From: CAZMGV01 sp964621525 [NCBI: uncultured bacterium]
Lineage (GTDB): Bacteria > JAGRBM01
Direction of reading: 5' to 3'
DNA: 64,000 nucleotides
Assembly: GCA_964621525.1 (NCBI GenBank)
Contig: CAZUMS010000022.1
Coordinates: forward strand, 1 to 64,000
Shown here: positions 17,532-25,602 of the stretch, in pieces
How the letters are laid out: each line of letters opens with the position of its first letter
How positions within the stretch are numbered: position 1 is the stretch's first letter
Translations under genes and position numbers: made by a program
The notes under the pieces: model-generated
What the model was told of the DNA's origin: nothing
Seen by the model: the letters and a program-made list of their open reading frames with translations, nothing else
Database searches by the model: none

Positions 17532-17585
17532 CCTCCCTATGAACAGGGAGGGTTTTCCGGACGCCCCTCCCTGCCTGCAGGGAGG
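17532..17585. repeat. Two CCTCCCT/AGGGAGG hairpins in the crotonase-transporter gap
   Basis: CCTCCCT, loop ATGAAC, AGGGAGG (17532-17551) is followed by TTTT. CCTCCCTGC, loop CT, GCAGGGAGG (17566-17585) comes 14 bases later. A further CCCTCCCTC lies just downstream. They share the same core with the hairpin at 15825-15849. They probably form a small dispersed repeat family that may also terminate the minus-strand transporter transcript. Confidence 0.6.
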
Positions 17586-17607
17586 AGTTGGGGGAGCGTC
17601 CCTCCCT

Positions 17608-19611
17608 CTACCCCTTCATCCGGGCGGGGAGCACGACCATCGTGATGCCGTCCCACTGGAGGCGGCGCTGGATGGCGAAGGCGGTCTCGTTGTGGAGCAG
17701 TTTCTGCGTCCAGTTCTCGCGCTGGAAAATTACCTTTCCGGCGAAGAACACCGACTTGGGGAACTCCTCCCGGATCCGCACGCACAGCTTTTCGGCCTCG
17801 TCCACGGCGTCCGTGCCGATCACGAAGCGTGAACCCGTGGGGATCCCCAGCCCGCGGCCCAGGTCCTCGTACCGTTTCAGCATGGCGGCGGTCTGTTCCT
17901 CGAGCGCCTTCAGTTCGCCCTCGCCCTTGAACGACCCCGAATCGACGACGCCGACCGAAATCATGATCAGGTTGCGGTAGTGGCCGGGGAATACCCGGAA
18001 GATGTTGAGGACCGTGTGGATGCCGAGGCCGCCGTAGCCCGCCACCAGCACGACGGCCGTCGGTTTCGAGGGGTCGAGCGGCGCGTCCGTGGGCACGGGA
18101 TCCCTCGTCACGTCCTTCAGCTCGTCGAACAGGTCTTGCAGTTTGGCCGAGACTTGCCGGTAGTGGCTCCGGATCACGAGGCAGAGCGCGACGATGACGC
18201 CCGTCGCCGCGACCGTCACCCAGCCGCCGTGGCCGAACTTCTCGATCACCGTGATCGTGAGGATCGTGGCGCAGAAGACGAAGCCGGTCCCAAAGTTCAC
18301 GAGCCGCCGGGCGCGGTCCGGGTGGCCCCTGCGGCCCCACCAGAGCCGGAGGAGCGCGAACATGGAGAGCGAGAACGTCACGAACACGTTGATCGAGTAC
18401 ATGACGACGAGCTTGTCCACGGCGCCGTGGGTATAGACGAGCGCCAGGAGCGCCGTCGCACCCATGAGCAGGATGCCGTTCTGGGTCGTGAGCCGCTCCG
18501 AAAGGGCGGCGAACCGCCGCGGGACCCACGAATCGACGGCCATGTTTGCCAGCACCCGGGGGCCGTCGATGAAGCCCGCCTGCGCCGCGACGATGAGGAG
18601 CGCCGCGGCCGAGAACAGCGTGACGACGACGAACACTCCGCCGCCGGGAAACCCGGCCGTCACCTCCTCCAGCAGCACGGCGTTCAGCGTCTTGCCGGGG
18701 ACGGGCTGAACGTCCCAGAGCAGGTAGCAGGCGATCAGTCCGCCCGCCGCGAAGGCGAGCGAGACGGCCATGTAGACCATCGTGCGCTTGCCGGTCTCGA
18801 CCCTCGGCTCGCGCATGATGGCGAGGCCGTTCGAGACCGCCTCGATGCCGGTGTAGGTGCCGCCGCCCAGCGAGTAGGCGTGGACGAAGAGCCTGAGCAG
18901 GCCGAACGCGCCGAGCGCCGCGAGCCCCGCGTCGAACTGCCCGGAGACCCGCGCCGCCGTCTGCGGCAGTTCTCCGAGGTGCATGCCGATACCGCCCACG
19001 ATCAGGATGAAGTGGGTCACGACGAACAGCATGAACACGGGGGCCATGAGCGTGACCGATTCCTTCACGCCCCTGAGGTTGATGACCGTGAGGAAGCCGA
19101 TGAAAAAGAATTCCGCCGTGTGCTTCCAGACGGCCCATTCGGGCGGCAGGAAGCTGAACAGGGCATCGCCCGCGGCCGCGATCGAGATCGTGATCGTGAG
19201 CACGTAGTCGACGAGCAGCGCCGAGCCCGAGACGAGGCCCCATTTCTCGCCGAGGAGTTTCGTCGCCACGAGGTAGCCGCCGCCTCCGTGGGGGAACTCC
19301 TCGATGATGTGGCTGTACGCAGATGCGATGATGAACACCGTGACGGCCGTGAGAAGCGCGAGCCCGGCGGCGAGGTACGTATGCTGCCCGAGCGCTCGAA
19401 ACGCCTCTTCCGGGCCATAGGCGGAGGACGAGAGTCCGTCGGCGCCGAGACCGACCCAGGCGAGAAGCGGGATCAGAGACGTGTGGTGAAAGACGGAGGA
19501 ATCGGCGAGATCCCTCGGCTTGCCGACAAAAAACCGCCGGAAGCGTTCGAACCATGAGGGCGGAGTGCCGGACGGATCGGGAGAGGACGGTACGGAAGAA
19601 GGGGCAGACAC
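17608..19611 (-). CDS. APC-superfamily permease, KimA-like
   Basis: The 667-residue protein has about 12 membrane segments (roughly 45-490) and a soluble C-terminal domain (about 520-667). GADGLSSSAYGPEEAF near residue 58 matches the first-helix signature of the KimA/KUP-like branch of APC transporters, and EFPHGGGGYLVATKLLGEKWG is the following conserved loop. Bacillus KimA is a high-affinity proton-coupled K+ importer, so cation import is a reasonable guess; amino-acid transport is the alternative. The C-terminal domain starts KPTAVVLVAGYGGLGIH, possibly a nucleotide- or partner-binding fold. The gap upstream is 403 bases. Confidence 0.8.
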   Translation of the reverse strand: MSAPSSVPSSPDPSGTPPSWFERFRRFFVGKPRDLADSSVFHHTSLIPLLAWVGLGADGLSSSAYGPEEAFRALGQHTYLAAGLALLTAVTVFIIASAYSHIIEEFPHGGGGYLVATKLLGEKWGLVSGSALLVDYVLTITISIAAAGDALFSFLPPEWAVWKHTAEFFFIGFLTVINLRGVKESVTLMAPVFMLFVVTHFILIVGGIGMHLGELPQTAARVSGQFDAGLAALGAFGLLRLFVHAYSLGGGTYTGIEAVSNGLAIMREPRVETGKRTMVYMAVSLAFAAGGLIACYLLWDVQPVPGKTLNAVLLEEVTAGFPGGGVFVVVTLFSAAALLIVAAQAGFIDGPRVLANMAVDSWVPRRFAALSERLTTQNGILLMGATALLALVYTHGAVDKLVVMYSINVFVTFSLSMFALLRLWWGRRGHPDRARRLVNFGTGFVFCATILTITVIEKFGHGGWVTVAATGVIVALCLVIRSHYRQVSAKLQDLFDELKDVTRDPVPTDAPLDPSKPTAVVLVAGYGGLGIHTVLNIFRVFPGHYRNLIMISVGVVDSGSFKGEGELKALEEQTAAMLKRYEDLGRGLGIPTGSRFVIGTDAVDEAEKLCVRIREEFPKSVFFAGKVIFQRENWTQKLLHNETAFAIQRRLQWDGITMVVLPARMKG

Positions 19612-20014
19612 GGGGTCTCCTCGGGAGCGTAGAGGTCCAGTCAGGACGGTCTCCGACGCTCGGTGAGGAGATCGCCTTTCGACGCCTTCGAGGTTAGCTG
19701 GCGGGCTCGGGCCGAAAGGTTTCTTGCCCTACGCCGGGTTTCCTGTCCCCGGCGATACGCCCCGTACCGGTCTTTTCATGGACCGGCGGTTGGTTCCCCC
19801 GCCCCGGACACAAACTCCGTCCGGATTCGGCGATATGTGGACGCCATCATGGGAATCTCCCCCCCCATCTGGCAAGTGGAAATAAAAAAAATCGATATTT
19901 CTAAAGTAATATCAGATAGTTACAGTATAAAAATTCCTGCGGATGAGACCTGGCAGGAACCGCTATTGCCGCGCTTTTACAATTCATTTACAAACTGGAC
20001 GTTTTCCGGGAAAG
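19612..20014. other. Intergenic region with an AT-rich island
   Basis: This 403-bp gap separates the divergent APC permease and acyltransferase genes. About 19,870-20,000 is strikingly AT-rich for this genome, with AAAAAAAATCGATATTTCTA, AGTATAAAAATTCC (a TATAAA -10-like hexamer) and the inverted repeat TTCCTGC/GCAGGAA (19934-19959). It probably holds promoters for both genes. An open frame crosses it (19663-20217), but it shows no protein-like composition and overlaps the acyltransferase start. Confidence 0.5.
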
Positions 20015-20836
20015 GTGTCTACTTCGGTGCTCCGGTACCTGCGCACGCTCTGTCTCTGGCTCTATCTCGCCATTTTGACGCCCATCGCCAGCCTCCTGGC
20101 CATTCTGGTGAGTCCATTCGACCGGCTGGGCCTCACGAGACATGCCAACCACTTCACGAACTTCCCGACCTGTTACTGGTCGCGTGGACTGATCGCCGCA
20201 GCCAATTCGGGCCTTGAGCGGATTGGCGTGCTCCCGGCAAAAGACGCCCCCTACATCATCGCCTCGAACCACCGCTCGCATCTGGACGGCCCGGCACTCC
20301 TGTGGGCGCTCCGGCCGGTTTCGTTCCGGTTCCTCGTCAAGTTCGAACTGCTGTACGTGCCGGTCATGGGGCTCGCCTTCTGGGCCATCGGCATGGTGTT
20401 CGTGAAACGCGGCAACCGGGCCTCGGCCGAAAAGTCCGTCGCGCAGGTCGTCGGCCGGATCCAGGCGGGCGAGAACATCGTCGTCTTCCCCGAGGGCACC
20501 CGGAGCCGCGGACTGGACGGCGCGAAGATGCTCCCGTTCAAGAAAGGCGCGTTCATCATGGCCCAGAAGGGCGGCGTCCCGATCCTCCCCGTGGGCATCG
20601 CGGGCTCGGCGGAGATCTACGGCTACGGCTGGTTCGCGCGCCAGTGGCGGGGGCATATCGTCGTCAAGGCGGGTGAGCCCATCGACACGAAGGGTTATGG
20701 CCCGGACCAGATCGACGAACTCTCGGAGAAGGTCCGCGCCGCCATCGCCAAGCTCCACGCCGAAGCTCACGAGATCTGGCTGAAACGGGCCGGGGAAAAG
20801 GGAATCGAGGTGCCGGACACCGGCGCTGTCAGCTAA
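20015..20836 (+). CDS. 1-acyl-sn-glycerol-3-phosphate acyltransferase (PlsC-like)
   Basis: This PlsC-type enzyme transfers an acyl chain to lysophosphatidate or a related acceptor at the inner membrane. A hydrophobic N-terminal helix (about 8-32) anchors it. Motif I is SNHRSHLDG (HX4D), motif II is FVKRGNRAS and motif III is FPEGTRSR; IVPIL/GI-like residues follow. I took GTG 20015 (273 residues). GTG 20027 is equally possible, and the open frame reaches back to 19943 through the AT-rich region. The ChrA gene starts 32 bases downstream. Confidence 0.88.
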   Translation: MSTSVLRYLRTLCLWLYLAILTPIASLLAILVSPFDRLGLTRHANHFTNFPTCYWSRGLIAAANSGLERIGVLPAKDAPYIIASNHRSHLDGPALLWALRPVSFRFLVKFELLYVPVMGLAFWAIGMVFVKRGNRASAEKSVAQVVGRIQAGENIVVFPEGTRSRGLDGAKMLPFKKGAFIMAQKGGVPILPVGIAGSAEIYGYGWFARQWRGHIVVKAGEPIDTKGYGPDQIDELSEKVRAAIAKLHAEAHEIWLKRAGEKGIEVPDTGAVS

Positions 20837-20868
20837 CCTCCAGTTCCGCTGCCTGATACGGCGGACCT

Positions 20869-22062
20869 ATGCCCGATCCGACGCCTCACTCCACCCCGCT
20901 CCGCGAACTGGCAGGACTGTTCCTCCGGCTGGGGACGACCGCCTTCGGCGGGCCGGCGGCGCACATCGCCATGATGGAGGAGGAGGTCGTCCGCAAGCGG
21001 AAGTGGCTGACGCAGGCGGAATTCCTGGACCTCATCGCCGCCACGAACCTGATCCCCGGCCCGAACTCCACCGAAATGGCCATTCACATCGGCTACACGC
21101 GGGGCGGCTGGAAGGGACTCATCGTCGCGGGGACCTGCTTTATCGTTCCGGCCATGCTGATCGTGGGGCTGCTGGCCCACTGGTACACGCTCTACGGCAC
21201 CGTCCCCCCGGCCCGGTGGCTCCTCTATGGCATGAAGCCGGTCATTGTGGCCGTCATCGCGCAGGCCATCTGGCAGCTCGGCAAGGGGGCCATCACGACG
21301 CCCCGGATGGCCGCGCTTCTTCTTGGTTCGCTGTTCCTTGCGGGGGCCGGCGTCCACGAACTCGTGATCCTGTTCGGCGCCGGAATCGTCGCCCTGCTCG
21401 CTCGCCTTCTCCGGCGCGGAACGCAAGGGTTCCGGACGGCGGGACTCACCCCGCTCCTGCCCCTGCTCCCGGTCGCGCCAGCGGCTGGAGCCGCGGCGGC
21501 CGCCGCCACCGGCGCGGCTCCATTCTCCGTCTCGGCCCTGTTCGGCTTCTTCGTGAAGACCGGCGCGGTGCTCTATGGAAGCGGCTACGTACTGATCGCC
21601 TTCATTGAGAGCGCTCTTGTGGACCGCTACGGCTGGCTGACACGCCCCGAACTGCTGGATGCCGTCGCCGCCGGACAGGTGACGCCCGGCCCGCTGTTCA
21701 CGACGGCGACGTTCATCGGCTACCTGCTCGGCGAGAAATGGGGCACCGGCGGCATCCTGACGTCGCTCGCCGCCACGGCGGGGATCTTCCTCCCGGCGTT
21801 CCTGTTCGTCGGGATCACGGCGCCATTCCTGCCCAGGATGCGCCAGTCACAACTACTGGCGGCGCTGCTCGACGGCTTCGTGGCCGCGTCGCTGGCGCTC
21901 ATGGCAGCCGTACTCGTCGCACTCACGAGAGACGCCGTGACGGACCCTTATACCGGGGCGGTTTCGATTCTGGCAGCATTACTGCTGGTGCGGTTCAAGG
22001 CGGGTTCGACCTGGCTGCTGGCCGCGGGAGCCCTGGGCGGCTGGATCGTTCACTCGCTCTGA
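20869..22062 (+). CDS. chrA: Chromate transporter family protein, two-domain ChrA
   Basis: The 397-residue protein carries the duplicated CHR architecture. The first half has FGGPAAHIAMMEEE and NLIPGPNSTEMAIHIGY; the second has GAVLYGSGYVLIAFIE and AGQVTPGPLFTTATFIGYL. About 10-12 membrane segments are expected. Characterised members export chromate using the proton gradient; many genomic copies have no proven substrate. The link between halves is an Ala-rich stretch (APAAGAAAAAATGAAP). Its 3' end overlaps the convergent small gene by 13 bases. Confidence 0.88.
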   Translation: MPDPTPHSTPLRELAGLFLRLGTTAFGGPAAHIAMMEEEVVRKRKWLTQAEFLDLIAATNLIPGPNSTEMAIHIGYTRGGWKGLIVAGTCFIVPAMLIVGLLAHWYTLYGTVPPARWLLYGMKPVIVAVIAQAIWQLGKGAITTPRMAALLLGSLFLAGAGVHELVILFGAGIVALLARLLRRGTQGFRTAGLTPLLPLLPVAPAAGAAAAAATGAAPFSVSALFGFFVKTGAVLYGSGYVLIAFIESALVDRYGWLTRPELLDAVAAGQVTPGPLFTTATFIGYLLGEKWGTGGILTSLAATAGIFLPAFLFVGITAPFLPRMRQSQLLAALLDGFVAASLALMAAVLVALTRDAVTDPYTGAVSILAALLLVRFKAGSTWLLAAGALGGWIVHSL

Positions 22063-22451
22063 GCGCCGTCCGCCGGCTTTTCGGCGCGGGGCGGACTGCC
22101 GGAAAGCATCCAGTCCTTCGCCCACTGCATCGCCCCCTCGCAGCCGGAAGCGAACATCTCCTCGCGGGCCTGCTCGAACAGGAGCTTCACGCGGCCCTTG
22201 AGCCGCCGGTCCAGGGTCTGGAGTTTCATCCAGTCCCACGGAACCGGTTCCTCGTAAACTTTCAGCGATTCGCGGCCGCCGCCCTTTTTCTCCCACTCGA
22301 GCTCGACCCACAGCCTGAGCGGCCCCTCGCCGGCGGCGTTTCCGTCCGCGTCCTTCGGGACGTCGAGCCAGAGATAGATCGAAATCCGGCCTTCGTCCGT
22401 CTCCACCCGGGTGGCGTCGACGAAGACGGACTCGATCCGGGCGACCGTCAT
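22050..22451 (-). CDS. Conserved hypothetical protein, 133 residues
   Basis: I do not recognise the family. The protein is soluble and strongly charged. The N-terminal half looks like beta strands (VARIESVFVDATRVETDEGRI...ISIYLWLDVP) and the C-terminal half like helices (LDRRLKGRVKLLFEQAREEM). Its ATG (22449-22451) overlaps the TGA of the upstream epimerase gene, so the start is well supported and the two are coupled. Confidence 0.7.
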   Translation of the reverse strand: MTVARIESVFVDATRVETDEGRISIYLWLDVPKDADGNAAGEGPLRLWVELEWEKKGGGRESLKVYEEPVPWDWMKLQTLDRRLKGRVKLLFEQAREEMFASGCEGAMQWAKDWMLSGSPPRAEKPADGAQSE

Positions 22452-23668
22452 GCGGCCGCCCGGTTCTTTTCGTGGAACTGGTCCGCGCGCGGGAGCCAGC
22501 CGTTTTCGCGGTACCACTCGATCGACTGGCGCAGGCCGTCCAGCGTGCTGGGATAGTTGAACCTGAAGCCGGTGCTTTTCAGGCGGGACGTGTCGAGAAT
22601 GTGGTTCGACCGCAGGTAGCCCAGGAAGTCGAGATCGAGCGAGGGCTTGAGGTAATCCTTCACGCCTGCCTTGACCATCTCGGCCCAGCCGCGGTCGATA
22701 CGCTTCCTCGGTGCGGCGAGCCAGTCGTCTGGCACATAGTCGACAGCCCGGCCGATCAGCTGGAGTACCGCACCGGGGACCTTCACGATACGGGACGGTG
22801 CGATGCCGAACTCCTCGGCAATGAACACGGCCATGTCGCCCCAGGCCATGGGCGTGTCGTCGGCGCAGTTGTAGGCAAGACCCACCGTGCCCTTCTCGGC
22901 AAGATGCACCAGTGCCCGGGCGACATCTTCCACATGGACATTGGAAAGCTTCGGGCCGCCGGGAATCCGGAAGGCCTCTTTCACGCCGAAATACCGCATC
23001 ATGGCGAACGTCGAGATGAAAGTTGCGATGCCGTACCTGGAGCGTGGCCCGTAGATCACCGTGGGCCGGAGCGAAACGACCGGAAGCCCATGATTCCTGA
23101 AGAAACTGAAGGCGACAGCCTCGCCCTGTTCCTTCGTCTCCTCGTAGTCGTTCTTCGGGTTGTGGGGCCAGTTCTCGTCAACAGGGTCCTTGCCGAGCTT
23201 TCCGTAGACGCCGATGGTCGCCACATGGACGAATTTCTGGACTTTCGCCTCGACGGCGGCGCGGCACATCATCTCCGTCGCCTTCACGTTGGCCTTGAAG
23301 AGCTGCTCCCGTGTGGCCGCGAAGTGGAACAGGCCGACGACGTTGAACACATGCGTCACGTCACGAAGGAGATCCCGGCACTGGTCGATGTCGAGCAGGT
23401 CGGCTCCGATGGTTTCGACGCCGAAGTCCTTGCGCAGGTGGTCAAGCTTCACCTGCGGGAGATCGGTGGCGCGGACCTTCCAGCCCTGGCGGACCAGTTC
23501 GCGTACGACGTTAAGACCGAGAAAACCGCCGGCGCCGTTCACGAGCGCGAGGCGTTCAGGGGACGGGGAAGAAGCTGTCTTTGCCGCACGCGCCGGCTTC
23601 TTCGCAGCCGTCTTCGCTTTCGTCTTCTTCGAACGGGCGGCGGAACCCGCCGGTACCTTCTTCGTCAT
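22448..23668 (-). CDS. Extended SDR, NAD-dependent epimerase/3-beta-hydroxysteroid dehydrogenase type
   Basis: The 406-residue protein begins with a Lys/Ala-rich tail of about 35 residues, then a Rossmann domain with NGAGGFLG for NAD(P), the TIGVYGKL strand and the catalytic DYEETK (YxxxK). VVSLRPTVIYGPRSRYG and SNVHVEDVARALVHL are typical of sugar epimerases and sterol/3-beta-HSD enzymes. The substrate could be a sterol, hopanoid or nucleotide sugar. The basic tail is unusual and could bind nucleic acid or membrane lipids. It is coupled to the 133-residue gene by a 4-base overlap. Confidence 0.85.
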   Translation of the reverse strand: MTKKVPAGSAARSKKTKAKTAAKKPARAAKTASSPSPERLALVNGAGGFLGLNVVRELVRQGWKVRATDLPQVKLDHLRKDFGVETIGADLLDIDQCRDLLRDVTHVFNVVGLFHFAATREQLFKANVKATEMMCRAAVEAKVQKFVHVATIGVYGKLGKDPVDENWPHNPKNDYEETKEQGEAVAFSFFRNHGLPVVSLRPTVIYGPRSRYGIATFISTFAMMRYFGVKEAFRIPGGPKLSNVHVEDVARALVHLAEKGTVGLAYNCADDTPMAWGDMAVFIAEEFGIAPSRIVKVPGAVLQLIGRAVDYVPDDWLAAPRKRIDRGWAEMVKAGVKDYLKPSLDLDFLGYLRSNHILDTSRLKSTGFRFNYPSTLDGLRQSIEWYRENGWLPRADQFHEKNRAAA

Positions 23669-23819
23669 CGCTCTGCTCCTTCAATCCGGAATCGACGCGA
23701 CCAAACCTATCCGACCGGGCGCGCCATGAAAACCCGCGGGGCTGCGGATTTCCGCGGCGTCTGAACATCCTTCATCGCCCCTTGAGCGCCGTTCAGTCTG
23801 AGGCCATGCTCGCCTTCGC

Positions 23820-24656
23820 ATGAGTTTCGAATCCGCCGCCAGCGGCAAAATCCAGTACAAACTCGGTCCGGTCAGCCGGATCGTCATCAACAACCCCTCG
23901 AAGCGGAATTCGCTCGATGCGGAAATCGCCGTGGCCGTTTCGGACCTTCTGAAGCGGATCGAAGCCGACCCGGCTTCCCGCGTGGTGGTCTTCCGTGGCG
24001 CCGGGGACCAGGCGTTCTGCTCCGGCTACGACATCACGGCGATCCCGGCGGGACGTGCGCTTCCCAAACCTGGCGACAGTCACGGCATCCGCAAGGCAGA
24101 CGACGATATCGAGGCGAACGAGCTCCTCGACATGCTGAACCAGCTGGAGGAATTCCCTCTCCCCACCATCGCCGCCATGAACGGCCATGCCTTCGGGGCG
24201 GGAGCCGAGCTCACGGTGACGTGCGATTTCCGGATCGCCGCAAACCAGGGCAAGTTCGCCATGCCCCCTGCAAAATTGGGGATCTGTTACCACCCGAGAG
24301 GCCTGAAAAAATATCTGGACCTGATCGGCGCGGGCGCCACGCGGATGCTGTTCCTTGCGGGCGACGCTGTCAGCATGGACGAAGCATACCGGCTCGGCCT
24401 CGTTCACCAGATCGTGCCCCCTGCGGAGCTAGATCCGGCCGTGGACGGGCTCGCGCAGCGGGTCGCCGCCAACGCACCGCTCGCCGTCCGGGGCATGAAG
24501 CGGACTATCCGTTATCTTCTGGAAGAACTACCCTTGAGCCCTGAACGGGAGAAGGAACTGAAGCGGATCCGGATCGCCTGTTTCCTCTCGGACGATCTCA
24601 AGGAAGGCCAGCGGGCCTTCCTGGAAAAGAGAACCCCGCGCTTTGAAGGCAAGTGA
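23820..24656 (+). CDS. Crotonase-family protein lacking the second catalytic Glu
   Basis: A 278-residue crotonase-fold protein with FCSGYDIT and NGHAFGAG as oxyanion-hole blocks and Glu in GAGAELTVTCD. The second acidic position, normally in a PE(I/L)KLG context, is replaced (AMPPAKLGI). Classical hydratase chemistry is therefore doubtful; isomerase, hydrolase or decarboxylase activity on an acyl-CoA is more likely. The MoxR gene starts inside its last 14 bases, so the two share a transcript. Confidence 0.85.
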   Translation: MSFESAASGKIQYKLGPVSRIVINNPSKRNSLDAEIAVAVSDLLKRIEADPASRVVVFRGAGDQAFCSGYDITAIPAGRALPKPGDSHGIRKADDDIEANELLDMLNQLEEFPLPTIAAMNGHAFGAGAELTVTCDFRIAANQGKFAMPPAKLGICYHPRGLKKYLDLIGAGATRMLFLAGDAVSMDEAYRLGLVHQIVPPAELDPAVDGLAQRVAANAPLAVRGMKRTIRYLLEELPLSPEREKELKRIRIACFLSDDLKEGQRAFLEKRTPRFEGK

Positions 24657-25596
24657 GCTCGCCGCCGTAAAACCGGCCGCCGATTCCCGCATCGGCGCCC
24701 TGCTCGGATCCATCGCCACGATGGTCCGGGGCAAGGACGACATCATCGAGCTGGTGGTGGCGGCGCTGCTCGCCCAGGGGCACGTTCTCCTCGAAGACCT
24801 GCCGGGCGTCGGCAAGACGACGCTGGCTCAGGCGCTGGCAAGGAGCCTCGACGTTTCGTTCCGGCGCATCCAGTTCACCAGCGACCTCCTGCCGTCCGAC
24901 ATCGTGGGCGTCTCGATCTGGCGGGAAGCCGACCGGCGGTTCGAGCTGATCTCCGGCCCCGTGTTCCATCACGTGGTTCTGGCCGACGAGATCAACCGAG
25001 CCTCGCCCAAGACCCAGTCGGCGCTCCTCGAAGCCATGAGCGAAGGCCAGGTGTCTATCGAAAACGAAACCCGCCAGCTTCCGCGGCCATTCTTCGTAAT
25101 CGCCACGCAGAATCCGTTCGAGCCGCACGGCACCTTCCCGCTGCCCGAAAGCCAGCTCGACCGGTTCCTGATGCGGCTGTCCATGGGCTACCCGGCCGAG
25201 AAGGAAGAGCGCGACATCCTGCGCGAGACGCTCGGCCATCCCGGATGGGAAAGCCTGAAGCCGGCGGTGTCGGCGAAAGACGTGACCGAACTCCAGAATG
25301 CCGCCGCGGCCGTCGCCATCGAAGAATCAGTGCTGGACTATATCGTCCGGCTCGCAAACTCCACCCGGAAGGACCCACGGCTCTCGCAGGGAATCTCGCC
25401 GCGCGGCTCGCTTGCCCTGAAACGCGCGGCTCAGGCGCTGGCCTTCGTCCGGGGCCGCCGGTTCGTGATCCCCGAGGATATACAGTCGGTGGCCCTGCCG
25501 GTGATGCTCCACCGGCTCGTCGCCCGCGACCCCCGCCAGAAACCGGCCGATCTCGTGCTGAAGGATCTCCTGAAGACGGTTCCCGTGCCGAGATAA
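24643..25596 (+). CDS. MoxR-family AAA+ ATPase
   Basis: The 317 residues carry Walker A (LPGVGKTT, about 53-60), Walker B (VVLADEINRA), sensor 1 (IATQNPFE) and an Arg-finger region (LPESQLDRF). MoxR proteins act as chaperones that load or activate metal-dependent and secreted partners, normally together with adjacent DUF58 and von Willebrand A genes. None of these is adjacent here; the downstream gene is convergent. TTG 24643 overlaps the crotonase end. A later start would cut into the N-terminal helix. Confidence 0.9.
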   Translation: MKASELAAVKPAADSRIGALLGSIATMVRGKDDIIELVVAALLAQGHVLLEDLPGVGKTTLAQALARSLDVSFRRIQFTSDLLPSDIVGVSIWREADRRFELISGPVFHHVVLADEINRASPKTQSALLEAMSEGQVSIENETRQLPRPFFVIATQNPFEPHGTFPLPESQLDRFLMRLSMGYPAEKEERDILRETLGHPGWESLKPAVSAKDVTELQNAAAAVAIEESVLDYIVRLANSTRKDPRLSQGISPRGSLALKRAAQALAFVRGRRFVIPEDIQSVALPVMLHRLVARDPRQKPADLVLKDLLKTVPVPR

Positions 25597-25602
25597 ATCC
25601 CG

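Noticed and set aside
17537-19611. A second long minus-strand frame over the APC permease
   Set aside because: It is out of frame with the hydrophobic protein and reads as Arg-rich; the 667-residue frame has clear membrane segments and the KimA-like signature.
19663-20217. A 184-codon frame through the AT-rich gap
   Set aside because: Composition changes abruptly along it, it overlaps the acyltransferase start, and it has no ribosome-binding site.
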